Shown here in pieces: positions 1 to 11,954 of a stretch of DNA of 64,000 nucleotides (position 1 is the stretch's first letter; the number at the start of each line of letters is the position of its first letter). The DNA is from Zhengitettix transpicula. Taxonomy: Eukaryota; Arthropoda; Insecta; Orthoptera; Tetrigidae. The notes under the pieces were generated by a model. That model saw only the letters and a program-made list of their open reading frames with translations, was not told the DNA's origin and made no database searches. Where the stretch lies: the NCBI GenBank assembly GCA_037074705.1, contig CM073590.1, positions 161,942,746 to 162,006,745 on the forward strand, in the 5' to 3' direction. The position numbers and the translations under genes were made by a program.

Positions 1-1100
<1,100 letters not shown>

Positions 1101-1157
1101 CTTTGCTCCAATCTGATTTCCGCATTGTCCTGCCTGAATGTGCACGATTTCCCTCAT
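1101..1157 (-). CDS. beta-tubulin, coding exon 1 with start codon
   Basis: Nineteen codons on the minus strand encode MREIVHIQAGQCGNQIGAK, the universal N-terminus of beta-tubulin, which includes the GQCGNQ nucleotide-contact loop. The start is the ATG at 1157-1155. The exon ends in a GT donor (1100-1099, GTAAGA) in phase 0, joining the exon that starts at 329. The first four residues, MREI, are the tetrapeptide known in animals to mediate co-translational autoregulation of tubulin mRNA. A very short first coding exon followed by an intron after codon 19 is a common arrangement in animal beta-tubulin genes. Confidence 0.96.
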
Positions 1158-1400
1158 GATTACACTAGAACTTCGAAATAACTGGCGAAGCAGCAACCGT
1201 TGCCTTGTACTTAAGTTGCCTCTAACGGAATTCCAACTGAGTGGGGGAGAACAACGCCCGGCCGACTGAGCCTCTGAAAGGTCTCGTCCTATTGGGCGAT
1301 GTCCGTGACGTCACATGGCACAGTAGAGGCGTTTGAAAAGAACTCCATACAAATCTCTAGCCAAGGCGCCAAATGGGGTATTGTACCGTCACGATAAACA
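1158..1400 (-). promoter_or_regulatory. beta-tubulin 5' UTR and proximal promoter
   Basis: This is more GC-rich than its surroundings. Reading away from the start codon it contains a CCAAT box on the minus strand (ATTGG at 1291-1295), a perfect CRE palindrome TGACGTCA (1306-1313), and an E2F-like TTTGGCGCC on the minus strand (1365-1373). I see no clear TATA box, as is usual for housekeeping tubulin promoters. The transcription start cannot be placed from sequence alone. The motifs are seen directly; their function is inferred. Confidence 0.6.
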
Positions 1401-2760
1401 CGCATAAAATTATTATACGTAATGCATATTACTATCTCCCCTAAACTCATTATTCAAAGTATTTTGTAAAAATATTAGTTTTAAATTTCTAATTGTGAAA
1501 TTAAGAAAAACGAGAAGCATTGTCAAGGTCGGTACTGATAAAAAACAATCCTACAGGAAGCCAAATATCGTATAGCGCCATGATAGATATAAAAGTACAT
1601 TTTAAATGAGTGAACACTGAAGAGATACTATTCCGTAATAATTGATGATTCTAGCGTTAATAAAATGTTTTTAATTAGTTAACAAATAGTCAAATAACTG
1701 ACAAAAATAAACGCTACTTACTATAATTTTAACACAGACGTATTATATTTCCATTTCACTTGCTTTTGACCTGAATATATTGCATATGAGCCCCGATTTA
1801 TAGGACACCAATACCTAGGGTTACCATCCCCTCCTTCACTGCGGTAACGGCAATAAAAATAATTATAAAAATACATATAATTTATACAAAACTTTTTAAT
1901 TTTGTTATAAAATTAAAATACATTGGACAAAAAATTATTAACTTTAGATGTTGATGTGTTTTCATATTTTTCAGCAGATGTAACTTTATTTTTGAATCTC
2001 TTCAATTCATATAGGTTTTAATTTTTAGAAACAGCAAAGTTTTAAAAGTCGAAATTTGAATCCTAACCGTTTTGGCTTATTCATAATAGAAAATATTATT
2101 TCTACTACCGACGATGTCCAAATTTTGGCAAAATGGTTGCGATATGAAATATGATTTCAAGCCTTCAAATATTAACAGTATTCGGTGTATTGCTGGTAGT
2201 AAGCTCAAAAATATAGTACTGTTGTGATATTGCTTTTTTGTATTGTGCGTCCTGTACCTAGCAAGTTACGACCAAGTTTTTCTTTCATTTTTGTAAACAC
2301 ATTAATTTTTCCTTCAAATGAGGCTTCCCCAAAACTAGTGATTTTTTTATCAGCACAAATACATACAATTTTTATACGTTAACCTATTTCCCGAGAATTT
2401 TCCTGACGATTGGACCCAGCGCTTCACACTGACAATATCTGAATTACGGAACAGACAACGGGCTGTCCATAGAAATTCTTTCTCACAATTGTTTAATTGG
2501 AATCGAAATACTAAAAGTCTCACCTACACACGATTTATGAGGTTTGAATTTTGTTTGTAATCAGTGAAGAGATTGGCTTTGTGTGTCTCTTCACCTTGGT
2601 CATCATCTTTAGATCACAGTATTTGTCACAAATTGGCATTCCTAATAGTTATAATAGTCCACTTCAATACAGTTCATACATACACTTTTTAAACTCTATT
2701 CACAATAAAATTTCAATGTTATATAGAGTAATGGGTTCCTCTTCTTGAAAAACGACCTCT
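1401..2760. other. intergenic, nothing identified
   Basis: AT-rich sequence upstream of beta-tubulin. The 65-codon frame at 2551-2748 has no recognisable homology. No repeat shared with the rest of the window was noticed. Confidence 0.5.
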
Positions 2761-2763
2761 TAA

Positions 2764-3520
2764 GGCCTATTCACGCACATCAGTCACGTCACCGTTCCGA
2801 ATCAACCGTCAGCGTCCAGTGCCAGCCAAAATCGTGACTGTATCTATCCGTGAGTTTTTATTACTCCATCAGTCATTTTTTCTGTTCTACGTGTATTTTT
2901 GTGATGAAGTTTTAGGCAAAGGAATTGTTTGTCATATCATTCATTTGGGACGCAGAAGAGGAACAACAGCAGTAAATGAAAATAAAATGGACTCAAAAGG
3001 CATGGCAAAAAAGATAAAATGATGGTTTATTCAACGAATTGATCCATGATGTAACAAAGTTTTTTTTCCGTATTTCAGAATGAAAGGAGACTGTTTTAAT
3101 AAAGTGCACAGTAAAGTAAAAATTCTTTTATAGAAACAAGTTACTCACTGGAGAAAAACCGAATAACTTTCAGCAGTTTGTTTTTAAAGTAATCGGCGAA
3201 GTCCTTTTTAATGAAATGATGGTTAAATCTTGTGAAGAAAAGGGGAAATTCATTTTCTCTGATATTTATACAATTTGTAACTTTCCAAAATGCTTGGATG
3301 CTCAATATGGTGTAATATATAAATAACTGGGCGCAATGTTTGGTGGGGTTTCATAAAAAAGAACTCAATTAATTAAATTTTATAACTTTATGACAAAAAA
3401 CATTAAAATTGTGTATGGGGTGAACCACAACATGGCAGATTAACTTGAATTGATTAAAATGAGGACTATGGCTTAACGATACTTGGAAATAAAAACATAA
3501 TGCCGGGCCTGCGGATTTCT
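2764..3520 (+). mobile_element. decayed PIF/Harbinger DNA transposon
   Basis: The left end begins after TTAA with GGCCTATTCACGC, resembling the terminus of the Harbinger element at 44408 (GGTCAATTCACAC). Downstream are scattered transposase-like pieces in changing frames. Around 3040-3130 there is NELIHD followed by a K..FF.YFRM block, then a run ending KVHSKVKI. Around 3285-3325 there is NFPKCLDAQYG, matching the Harbinger motif usually read as NFPNCLGAIDGKH. Many stops and frameshifts show a dead copy. The right terminus was not found, so the end coordinate is approximate. Confidence 0.5.
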
Positions 3521-3627
3521 AATTGTTATGTCCGGTGTTTAAAATTTTGTATATACATTTGTTAAATATATGCTTATTATATTAGTTAGGTCTAATAATT
3601 AAACAATTTACAACTGATTGAAAAATT

Positions 3628-3907
3628 AATAATATGAAAGACAACCAAATTCAGACAAAAGAAGTGATAATATAAATACCATACAATGTTTCTGGAAGCC
3701 TTGTTCCTTTCTTCAGTTGCAGAAAAATGCAAGAGCATAGAGAGACACAACTGCAGCATTTGAGTTTGGTTAACTGACTCGTGCAGTCGTGTCTCTCTAT
3801 GCTCTTGCGTTTTTCTGCACCTGAAGTGAGGAACAAGGCTTCCAGAAACGCGGTGTGGTGTTTATTTATCACTTCTTTGTTCTGAATTTGGCTATCTTTC
3901 TTATTAT
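3628..3907. repeat. foldback pair of Penelope-like element 3' ends
   Basis: Two arms of about 120 bp are near-perfect inverted copies around a loop at roughly 3752-3780. The outer part reads AGAAAGATAGCCAAATTCAG on both strands, and each arm carries the CTGAAGA...GAAA motif. The same sequence borders the Penelope-like fragments at 4.7, 26.5 and 42.4 kb. Inverted pseudo-LTR pairs are a known Penelope arrangement. There is no coding sequence between the arms, so this is a terminal-repeat-only remnant. Confidence 0.65.
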
Positions 3908-4697
3908 GAGACCTAATAATGTTGGTGTTGTCATGTACCTCTTAACGCCTTCTTGTTTTCTGTCCCCAAGAGGAACGCTGGCCACCTTCAGAGTCCACCC
4001 AGCTGACCAAACAACTTCCACCTCCAAATAACTCGCGTTACTGCATCAATCACTACAATGGCAAACATTATCATCCTATAACCCCTTAACTTCTGTCGTT
4101 ATTTTACGACCATAAAAAGTTTTTTCAATCGGTTTGTTGGCACTTGTTGACGCTCAATACAATTTTATTGCTGTGATTATTGGTTTGTATGGCAAAGGTA
4201 GTGAGCGATGTTGAACTATTTGCAAAACTTTATCACAATAAATCACAAAAATTTTACCATTCGAGGTGGAAATAAATCTCGAGAGACATTACAATTATAA
4301 GGAAATTTTAAAGTCTGTATCAGTTCGGTGATTCGTAGCAGTGTACTGTGGAAACGCGTAAGAATTATTTAAATTTGCAAATATATTGTCTGAATTTAAT
4401 TAATTTTAATATAACCTAGTTTTTAACAAATATTTTTATCTTTCCACCAATTTCTTTTCCATAAAAACAGCATCCATGCACCTAATATTTGAATAAGTAC
4501 ATGGTACTTTCGAACGTACTCAATCAACTGAAACAAACAAAAAAACACGGAACACGTCAGACAAAAATAGAAAATATCGTTGGAAAGAAATTTTTACGTT
4601 TGCTGTCCGGTTACGATGTCGGGACGGATGAGCCTTTAATTAATAATTGCAGTGTCGACAGCGCGATTTAACGTTCAACAAAAATATTTTTAATAAG
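3908..4697. other. intergenic, nothing identified
   Basis: AT-rich. The 60-codon frame at 4489-4671 has no recognisable domain. No repeat boundary was seen. Confidence 0.4.
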
Positions 4698-5070
4698 AGA
4701 GATAGCCAATTCAGACAAAATAAGTGATAATATAAATACCACACAACGTTTCCGGGATCCTTGTCCCTTTCCTCAGGTGCGAAGAAGAGGCTAGAGCAAT
4801 ACTACTGCACTCGTCAGTTGACAAAACTCAAAAGCGACGAAAACGCTACGACAATGGGAGAACCGAAGGTTTGGCGAACAATAAGGGATCATAGCAATTG
4901 TTGAGTTTCATAGTACATTAATAGCTGTGATGTTTGATTTAATGTGAAGCATCTCTGAAATGAGTCTGGAATTGTACTTGGTGTCAATGTCTAAAATCTT
5001 AGCATTTGCCACTCAAATGTATGATTCGAATTTATGTTTGGAGACTACAGATTGTTTATCAATAAGAAGT
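4698..5070 (-). mobile_element. Penelope-like retroelement, 3' fragment with endonuclease remnant
   Basis: On the minus strand the right portion (about 4905-5065) aligns with the frame at 26613-26831, including NAKILDI and RLISEMLHIKSN. These are typical of the C-terminal GIY-YIG endonuclease region of Penelope-like elements, but here they are broken by frameshifts. The left portion (4698-4860) is the shared 3' terminal sequence. It includes CTGAGGA (4772-4778, minus strand), a GGGA/TCCC stem and GGAAACGTTG. The copy is 5'-truncated and inactive. Confidence 0.65.
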
Positions 5071-5242
5071 TTGAACGGAACGGAGACGTGCTGTGATTGA
5101 TGTGTGTAAATACACTTTTTGCCTGTGCTATTCTGCTTTCGTTTTCTGTAGTTTGTTATTCCATAGCTTCTAACTCCCCATCGCGACAAGGCTTGTAGAG
5201 TATTTCGGATGTTTTATTCAATTGGGAAACTCTCCAAACGTC

Positions 5243-5805
5243 TTTTTTTTTAGGGCAACAGGCTACATGAGGGTGATCCACATTGGGCAACTCCCCTTTA
5301 ATAGCATAGGAAGGGATTTGAAAGGGGGTATGTGGAAGGGTAGAGGAAGGTAGCCAAGGGTTACTAGGACCCCCGGGCTATATTTTAAGGATCCTACCCG
5401 GCATTCGCCTAAAGAAATGCAGGGAAAACCTTAGAAAAACCTGCATCGGGTAGGTCGGGCATTGGGTACTTGTCCCACGCCCTTCCGATAGCGGGAGAGG
5501 AGTTTGCTGTGGGGACGCAGCATTCCCTTCTCCGTGCTCGACCAGTTTAGGAGGCAGCTGGCCGAATATTCCAATGGGAATAGAGAAAAACTCTTTCCGT
5601 ATGCCCAAGGTCTGCGACCCCGGAACATACACCTCTCAAAACAGGCCGAGGTGCCTCGGCTTGTGGGAACCTTAGTTCAAAAACGGAGAGGAAAAGGCAT
5701 ACCCAAAGATATATCGTATCTCTCCTAAAATGTTCTGCCTGCGAGAGAACATCCCTCGCAGGTATTGACTGCGAGAGAATAGCCCTCGCAGGCCTAAGAT
5801 GGAGC
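5243..5805 (-). mobile_element. RepA retroposon copy (minus), near full length
   Basis: Its A-tail is the T-run at 5243-5251. The body matches the ~550-bp RepA consensus recognised by comparing over a dozen copies in this window. These share GGCTACATGAGGGT near the tail, GTGGGGACGCAGC centrally and the CCGAGG-CA-CCTCGG hairpin. At its 5' end are two strong hairpins, 5738-5762 and 5769-5791, with complementary CTGCGAG/CTCGCAG arms. There is no coding capacity; the apparent frames here are fortuitous. No matching target-site duplication was found. Confidence 0.75.
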
Positions 5806-5820
5806 TCGGTTCCAGGCACA

Positions 5821-6043
5821 TTTTTTTTAGGGCAACAGGCTACATGAGGTAATCCACTTTGGGCAACTCCCCTTTAATAGCATAGGAAGGGATTTGAAAG
5901 GGGGGATGCGGAAGGGTAGAGGAAGGTAGCCAAGGGTTAACTAGGGCCCCCGGGCTATGTTTTAAGGATCCTACCTGGCATTCGCCTAAAGAAATGCAGG
6001 GAAAACCCTAGAAAAACCTGCATCAGGTAGGTCGGGCATTTAC
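5821..6043 (-). mobile_element. RepA retroposon copy (minus), 5'-truncated
   Basis: It starts with T-run 5821-5828 (its A-tail) followed by the RepA tail sequence. It stops abruptly within the element at GTCGGGCATT. It lies head-to-tail with the preceding copy. 5' truncation is typical of target-primed reverse transcription. Confidence 0.75.
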
Positions 6044-9000
6044 TTCATGATAGCTCTTCTAACAACTATTCACATTATTGACTGAGACTAAGAAACGGCA
6101 TACACGAGATAGTCTTCGTGCAATGTTTAGATTCTGAACACCAGAAAAAGATTCCCTTAAAGCCTGATCATAAAAGAAAACCTGTATAGCGTGTAGCAGA
6201 AGGATATGAAGTCGTTATATTCGTCCTGTTTCAACATTTATTCTTGAAAAATGACTACAAGGACGTCAAATATACCCTTTCATTGTGTTATATTTTTTAT
6301 GATCATTGAAGTCATTGTGTTTTCGACGACTCGATTGCCTGTAGGAGCTGACATGATTACCTGGTTTCCCCATCCAATTCTGAAAACGATCGGATGACGT
6401 TTTAGTACTCGTTATATCAAAGATTGTGTGGTGTGATGGTGTACTTGATTTGTAATGTTTGGACAGTAAAATTTTCAATATTGAAATATTTGAAATACAA
6501 AGTGCTCATCAATGCAACAAGAATTTTCTTTCGTAAACATAACTCATCGTCTGGAAACGGATTGTTAGAAGGAACTTTTTTTTGTCTCGACCACGCAGGG
6601 GGTGGTCAGAGTAGTTGATAAGGGTCAGCGCAAATGTGACAGACGGTAAAGGTGGCTGCTTGTCGAAAACGGACAGCAGGGTTGAAGAGAGAAGATCGGT
6701 AAATTACGTCTGGATGCGGTGTTGGCTAATGTTGTGATGGACCCCTCAAGATATGATGGAGACAAAATATGCTGTTATGCTCATCCAGATGGTTCTTAAT
6801 ACTTTGTATGTGTGGATGAATTGTTTAATATTTTAGCAACATTAATTTGGAAATCAAATAAATTTTGTTATTAAATTCGAGTAATTCTAAAAATTTTAAT
6901 AATAAATTAAAGTAATTATATATACAATTGAGGTCTCATTAAACAACCTTACCACATTTTTTATCCTTAAAAAGACATATAATTTTCTCTTTTTAATTCA
7001 GGTAGAGTATGTAATGTAATGTTTTGTTGCGTTGAGGGCCAGGGTTTCCTTGAAGCAGTCACAGTCACGCTCTACGGAGACGTGGCGTGAAGCAAGCAGT
7101 TCTCAGACAAGTGGAGTGGCTGACCCCACGTCCGCGATTTCTCTACGTCCCAAATAAAGCTCGAACCCTTCACAGCCTGGACCTGCTATTCAACTTACAG
7201 TTTCCCACTTTACTACTTACTTCTTATTACACTACTTACTAACTTATTACAAATACACAAACGTTTGTGGCGTGTTTTAACCGACGAGACTTCAAACGAA
7301 ATAGATATTAAAAGAAGTGATGAGAATGAAATAATTTGGTTAATGGGATACAAACACAACTAGTTAGATAATTTACATAAATCTGCATTTGTTAAAAGAA
7401 TCTATTTTTGCAGTTTAACTCAAATGGTGGATAAGACTTCCTCGAGGGAGCGTTCCCAGGTGGCAGATAGGGAAATGATATGGGTCAAGGAGGAAAATGA
7501 AATACCTCTCGCGGGCCAACAGGCCAAACTAATGTCGAGCAACAGCGATCTTTATAGCTACAGAAGACAAGGAACTAATGCTGTTGGAGATGGTATTTGA
7601 CAGCACAACTTCTCGCAACCCTATGGTTAGGCGAGTTGGCTGAAGTACTATGATGTGCAAAGAAAGTGGGAATAATTTGTTCTTCCCTGAAGCCATCGCA
7701 ATGGTCAAGGTAGCTTTCGCGAAGAAAACAACAGTACTGACCAAGCAAATCGAATGTAGAATTGCGGAAGAACCTGGTTAAGTGCTATATCTGGAGCTGG
7801 GCTTTGTATCAACATTAAGAATGACGAACTACCTGGGAAGTTTTGAAATATGGTGTTGGAGAAGAATCGAAAAAATTATAAGGACGGAAGTGGTAAAATT
7901 TGATTTAGTTCTAAGAAGTGTAGTAGCACTTCTTTATTTTATTTTGAAACATTTGTTAATTATTTTACAATTACTAGGTCCCGTGGTTTTATGCACAAAT
8001 ATATTAGGAAATTCTGCAGGTAAAATCAATTTACTTGGTGTCTGCTGAGTGTTATACTATGTTGTGGGACGTCGACACAATGTCCCACGCTGTAACTCTC
8101 GACTTCAACCCGCGACATTCCAACAGAAAGCACGTCACGTCACCTATATTTTGCACGTACACAAATACAAATTGAGAAACCAGCACACTTGTGTCATTAA
8201 GGTCAGCTGAGACGCAAACGGCAATTCCGCCCCAACCCCTTTTAGCAATTACTTCTTCTTAGCTAGACAGGCAAAAAGCAAGATTTCAATACGAAATCCC
8301 GAATCGCTCGCTTGCTGCACCTGTAAAAATAAACATTTATTTTTCAACGACCTCATTGAATTTCTGCCGTGCACAATTTTTACGTTCACAACTATTGGTT
8401 TCTATTTTTATTTCGACATACTGCGGGTAACGACGCATCTCAGTATAGAAACCAAGTAATTCGATTTTTAGTAACGACGTAAATACATATGAACATGTAA
8501 CAGATAATTTGTAATAGGTTACAAATAGAAGCAGGAACCTGGAACTAAATTTTAAATACTTTGTTTCATTAGTATTTCATCTTTGTTTTGCTCAATTTGT
8601 CTAATATATCTCATTGAATATATGGAAATGAGATTTCTGGAAACAACTCAAATATCTCGAGTTTTTGGTTTTTTGATTGATTTGATTATCTTAACGATTT
8701 CTTGTAAAATACCACGTGGTCGACTATAATAATAAGTACACATTCTTGAATACTTCTGTTAAAAATTAATTACTGGTGAAAAATACCAACGCGTCACACT
8801 GCTGAATAGGAAACATATATATATTTTACAAAAATAAGTGGAGTAGGTCTAATGTGACGGGAATGGTGAACGACGAGACTACCAGTTTACATTTAAATAG
8901 GTCAACAACTTTACATGCATCTGTTATACATTACTATTACACTGTTCATCGAAATATAGTCCTTTGAACATAGTTTTAGCTTTTACGATTATTATCTTAT

Positions 9001-9396
9001 GCAATAAGAATTATTGTATCCAGATAGAAACAGTCGTTAACGCGAGTTTTGATACAGATTACTTTGGAAGAAACAATTTAACATTAGACAATAGAAATGC
9101 AACAATATACTGTATATTCAATTAGCATGTATGTTTTGAGATATTCTATCTTGAACATCAGTAACCTATTTTTATGAAGTTGTAATAATTTACTACTCTC
9201 AAGCGAATTTTTTATCTCTGTACTGGAAGCTACAGTACTAAAAAATAATTATTTATTTTATTCTGACTATTTATTTAGTATTAGGACTGGGTAAAATTAA
9301 ATTGTGCAATCATTAAAAATTTATATATATATATATATATTTAAAAAAAAGAATATTTTCATGTTCTATTTACAAATTGTCAAAACTAACGGCTAT

Positions 9397-9398
<2 letters not shown>
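6044..9398. other. intergenic, mostly unidentified
   Basis: There is no recognisable gene. A 58-codon frame opens at the ATG at 7424 (MVDKTSSRERS) but matches nothing I know and is followed by stops. A 7-bp inverted repeat (GTGGGAC 8064-8070, GTCCCAC 8082-8088) and a moderately GC-rich patch at 7020-7190 containing AATAAA could be parts of an LTR, but I cannot show it. A (TA)n run lies at about 9325-9342. Confidence 0.4.

Positions 9399-9435
<37 letters not shown>
9399..9435. repeat. (AC)n microsatellite
   Basis: An uninterrupted AC dinucleotide run of about 18 units. Confidence 0.95.
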
Positions 9436-9437
<2 letters not shown>

Positions 9438-10300
9438 TTACACTTTTTCTTAGAGAATTGTGAGGTCGCAATACTGTGGTCATAAGTATTTGCTAATGTA
9501 GAACTGTGGCGGTATTAAAATATTTTGATGAGGCATTTGCATCGCTACTTTAAAGCTTCTATGGTGATCTGGAAGGTAGTCAGGCTCCTCAGGTAGACCA
9601 AACGCCGCTCTGTGTTGCCTTCTGAGATGTTTCCGCGCCCCAGTTATCTTACTTCTCTTCGTGGACCGAAATCACGGGCTCATTCAATTCAAATTTCTCT
9701 TACAACCCTAAATTCTATAAAATTCTCTGCTCTTTCTACCCCAAAATCAATCACTGTTGACTTCTATTCTATTTCGAACTTATACTTTACTATCTCGTAT
9801 CAATCAATAACAACTCTTATTTTTCTACATTACTGTCCAACTTCTCTGTCTCTCCACTATTTCACGCCCAAACGACTCCACGACTATCAAACATCTCTAC
9901 ACAACTGAGTGACTTTACGACTACAACTCCTTGGCCCAACCACTACTCAACTTCTCCTTCTCTCCACGACCTAACGACTGAACGACTCCACAACTTCCTG
10001 ACTGAACGCACTGCCGATCATCTCAACACTTCGATGTTCAAAATGTTCAGACCACATGATCTTGAAATCTGGTTGAGGCGAACTATTAAGAATCGAATCT
10101 GTGCAGCCATAAATGTCTATATTCTGGTTAGAGACTTCCCCTACGGGGTTACATAGCTATTTACAAATCCCTGGAAACTCACGTTATTCAAGGATTCGAG
10201 CGTATATTTTGTGTACGTGCTAAAATCTTGGAACTTGAGATGAGTTTTGTTAGATGTTTATACCTTCCGTGCACTTTCTAGAATATTGTAAATCCTCTTA
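9436..10300. other. intergenic, pyrimidine-rich stretch, unidentified
   Basis: The section 9600-10000 is C/T-biased on the plus strand and keeps a 98-codon frame open at 9612-9908. Its composition is low-complexity Ser/Thr/Leu with no domain. I treat it as non-coding, possibly LTR-derived. Confidence 0.35.
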
Positions 10301-10343
10301 GGCAGGCCGCACACTCGAAGCGACGAAACTGTCGGCGACGATT

Positions 10344-10431
10344 TGTCTCGAGTCAAAACGTCGCAAGCTGTCTGAAGCAAAATGTCTCGAGTCAAAACGT
10401 CGGGAGCAAAATGACTCGAGGCAAAACGTCG
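10344..10431 (+). repeat. subterminal repeat array of Harb-1
   Basis: Three copies of a 20-bp motif of the form TGWCTCGAGKCAAAACGTCG occur at 10344-10363, 10383-10402 and 10412-10431. Related CTCGAG/GTCGTC words recur near the right end and in the 35.2-kb copy. Such arrays often serve as transposase-binding sites; that role is inferred. Confidence 0.7.
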
Positions 10432-10521
10432 CCGACAAAATGTTTTAAGATGTCTGAGACGGTTTCACGCTCGTTTTGAGCTGTATCTAGCAACCAAATA
10501 TAACTCATAATATCAGTGAAG

Positions 10522-10665
10522 ATGAATCGTAACGACAAAATAGCTGTTATTATTTATTGTTATATGTTGTTGGAAGAAGACAAAAGTTCTCGAGATTTAT
10601 GGGTACACCCAATTAATACTAAAATAAATATAAACGGTTTTCTTACTTTTGGGTTTGATTGCTGA
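10522..10665 (+). pseudogene. Harbinger transposase, N-terminal fragment
   Basis: From the ATG at 10522 a 47-codon frame reads MNRNDKIAVI... and reaches RDLWVHPINTK, the WVHPIN motif of animal Harbinger transposases, then meets TGA at 10663. The DDE core that should follow is absent. Sequence from the partner protein, in the opposite orientation, follows instead. The 35.2-kb copy has the same start region. Originally this would have been the nuclease that cuts and integrates the element; it is now non-functional. Confidence 0.75.
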
Positions 10666-10744
10666 AAAATTAAGAAAGCAAGACACTAATTTTCGTAGGT
10701 AATATATTATTACATACATACATGCATTGTTATTTTAACTTATT

Positions 10745-11095
10745 CTATTGCGGGAATATTATGAGTTCTGTACTTTCTGCCTCTTCTTGGTCAGCAAGAT
10801 TGATAACTAATTCTAATAATTTTACTTTAAAAGTTCTTTGCCGTCTTATTGAGAGTTTTTCAATGTCCGGCAGCAGCCCTTTAAAAAAATGCATCATAGG
10901 CGGATCGGTTTCAGTGCACCTAGATTCTACGAACTTTTGCATTGGCACTGCCAACATTTCTGCTGCAGTTTTTTTCTTTATTTAGTTGGGGGTCTGGAAT
11001 CAAGAGAACTTGATGATTGTGTGTTCTCTACTAATAAAAATTCTTCTCCCGCTACAGCTGCAGGCACTTCTTCCTTGACTATATTGCCGACACTT
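10745..11095 (-). pseudogene. MADF/BESS-type Harbinger partner protein, C-terminal part
   Basis: The minus-strand frame 10957-10745 contains DPPMMHFFKGLLPDIEKL, a clear BESS motif (aromatic pair followed by LLPD and basic residues). This motif is found at the C-terminus of MADF-BESS DNA-binding proteins. The upstream part continues in another frame (to about 11095, ending in an acidic/serine linker and RPPTK). A single frameshift in an A-rich run near 10980 separates them. The MADF domain itself is missing, apparently removed by the deletion that joined this gene to the transposase C-terminus. In Harbinger elements the partner protein assists transposase import and DNA binding. Confidence 0.75.
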
Positions 11096-11110
11096 TGGTG
11101 TTGGGATGCT

Positions 11111-11338
11111 AAGAAATTCCGGGTTCTCGAAAATGCGATGCTGATAAATCCAGAAAAAGCAAAAATAGTCATTCTTGTCTGTTGCGTTCTTCACAACATG
11201 ATTAGAGAAAAAGAGGGAAGCAGGTCAGAAATTCAGAGAGAACTGTTTGCACTTGAGGAAGATGACATTGATCCTTCTGAAACAGTTTTCAGAGGATCCA
11301 ACTATGACAGCGTACCATGGCAATATAGTTTCATTTAG
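11111..11338 (+). pseudogene. Harbinger transposase, C-terminal fragment
   Basis: The frame reads KKFRVLENAMLINPEKAK followed by a VCCVLHNMIREKEG block, which is the conserved C-terminus of Harbinger nucleases. It ends at TAG 11336-11338. The residues just before KKFRVL (encoded upstream of 11111) are not transposase-like, marking a deletion junction near 11095-11110. No D, D or E catalytic residue can be identified. The open frame extends left to 10889 only by chance, through antisense sequence of the partner gene. Confidence 0.8.
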
Positions 11339-11954
11339 TCTATTAGAGGTTTGTGAAGAAAATATTATATTGATTGTAAAAACAGTGTAACAAAGACTGG
11401 TCATTACAACAAAATATTATTTAAATAAATAATGTAGGTACAGAATAATAATAATAATATAAACTGTCTCTTTCTTTCACATATTCGCTCAATTTAATTA
11501 ATCAACAAGACGCGTGCTTCGTTCATTAAAAATTATTATCTATAGCAGCAAATGAATTCAACTCAATACACTCACACTCGTATATATATATATCCATTTT
11601 CGCCTTCCTTTGTCAAGTAAACACCAATACAGTAATGAATATTTGGGGGCAAAGACAAGGTTAGGTTTCAGCTATGTGCTGGGCGCATGCGCAGTGCTGT
11701 TTGACTCGTCAGACAATGCGACGAGTCATAATTCCATCTGTCAGCGTCCGACACGACGAAACATGACTCGAGGTGTCTGGCTGTCACGAAGCGACGGTCG
11801 CGGACTGTCTCAAACCGTCGCAGACCGTCGCGCCGTGTCGGACGCGACAGTTTCGACTGGTGTGCGCCCCTGCATAAGGAGCCCATGTATTTTCTTCCCC
11901 GAGTCGTCGTCCAACAAAATGACTCGTCGGGTCGCTTGCAGTGTGCGGCCGGCC

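Larger units (their letters stand above)
10301..11954 (+). mobile_element. PIF/Harbinger transposon (Harb-1), internally deleted
   Basis: The terminal inverted repeats are GGCAGGCCGCACACT (left) and GGCCGGCCGCACACT (read inward from the right). They are backed by CpG-rich subterminal sequence unlike the AT-rich flanks. Inside are a transposase N-terminus (10522), a minus-strand MADF/BESS-type protein (10745-11095) and the transposase C-terminus (11111). Having both a transposase and a Myb/MADF-type partner is characteristic of the Harbinger superfamily. The left flank is TTA and the right flank ATA, so the expected 3-bp duplication is imperfect. The catalytic core is missing, so the copy is non-autonomous. 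Confidence 0.85.

Noticed and set aside
5378..5819. Several overlapping 65-90 codon frames on both strands
   Set aside because: They lie in RepA, and the same frames appear at every well-preserved RepA copy (39.7-40.6, 46.0-46.3, 52.5-53.3 kb). They reflect its GC-rich, stop-poor sequence rather than a conserved protein.
7020..7290. Possible LTR or promoter (GC-richer, with AATAAA)
   Set aside because: No TG...CA boundaries, duplication or second copy was found in the window.
9612..9908. 98-codon Ser/Thr/Leu-rich frame
   Set aside because: It is low-complexity pyrimidine-rich DNA with no domain, signal peptide or repeat structure that would support a protein.
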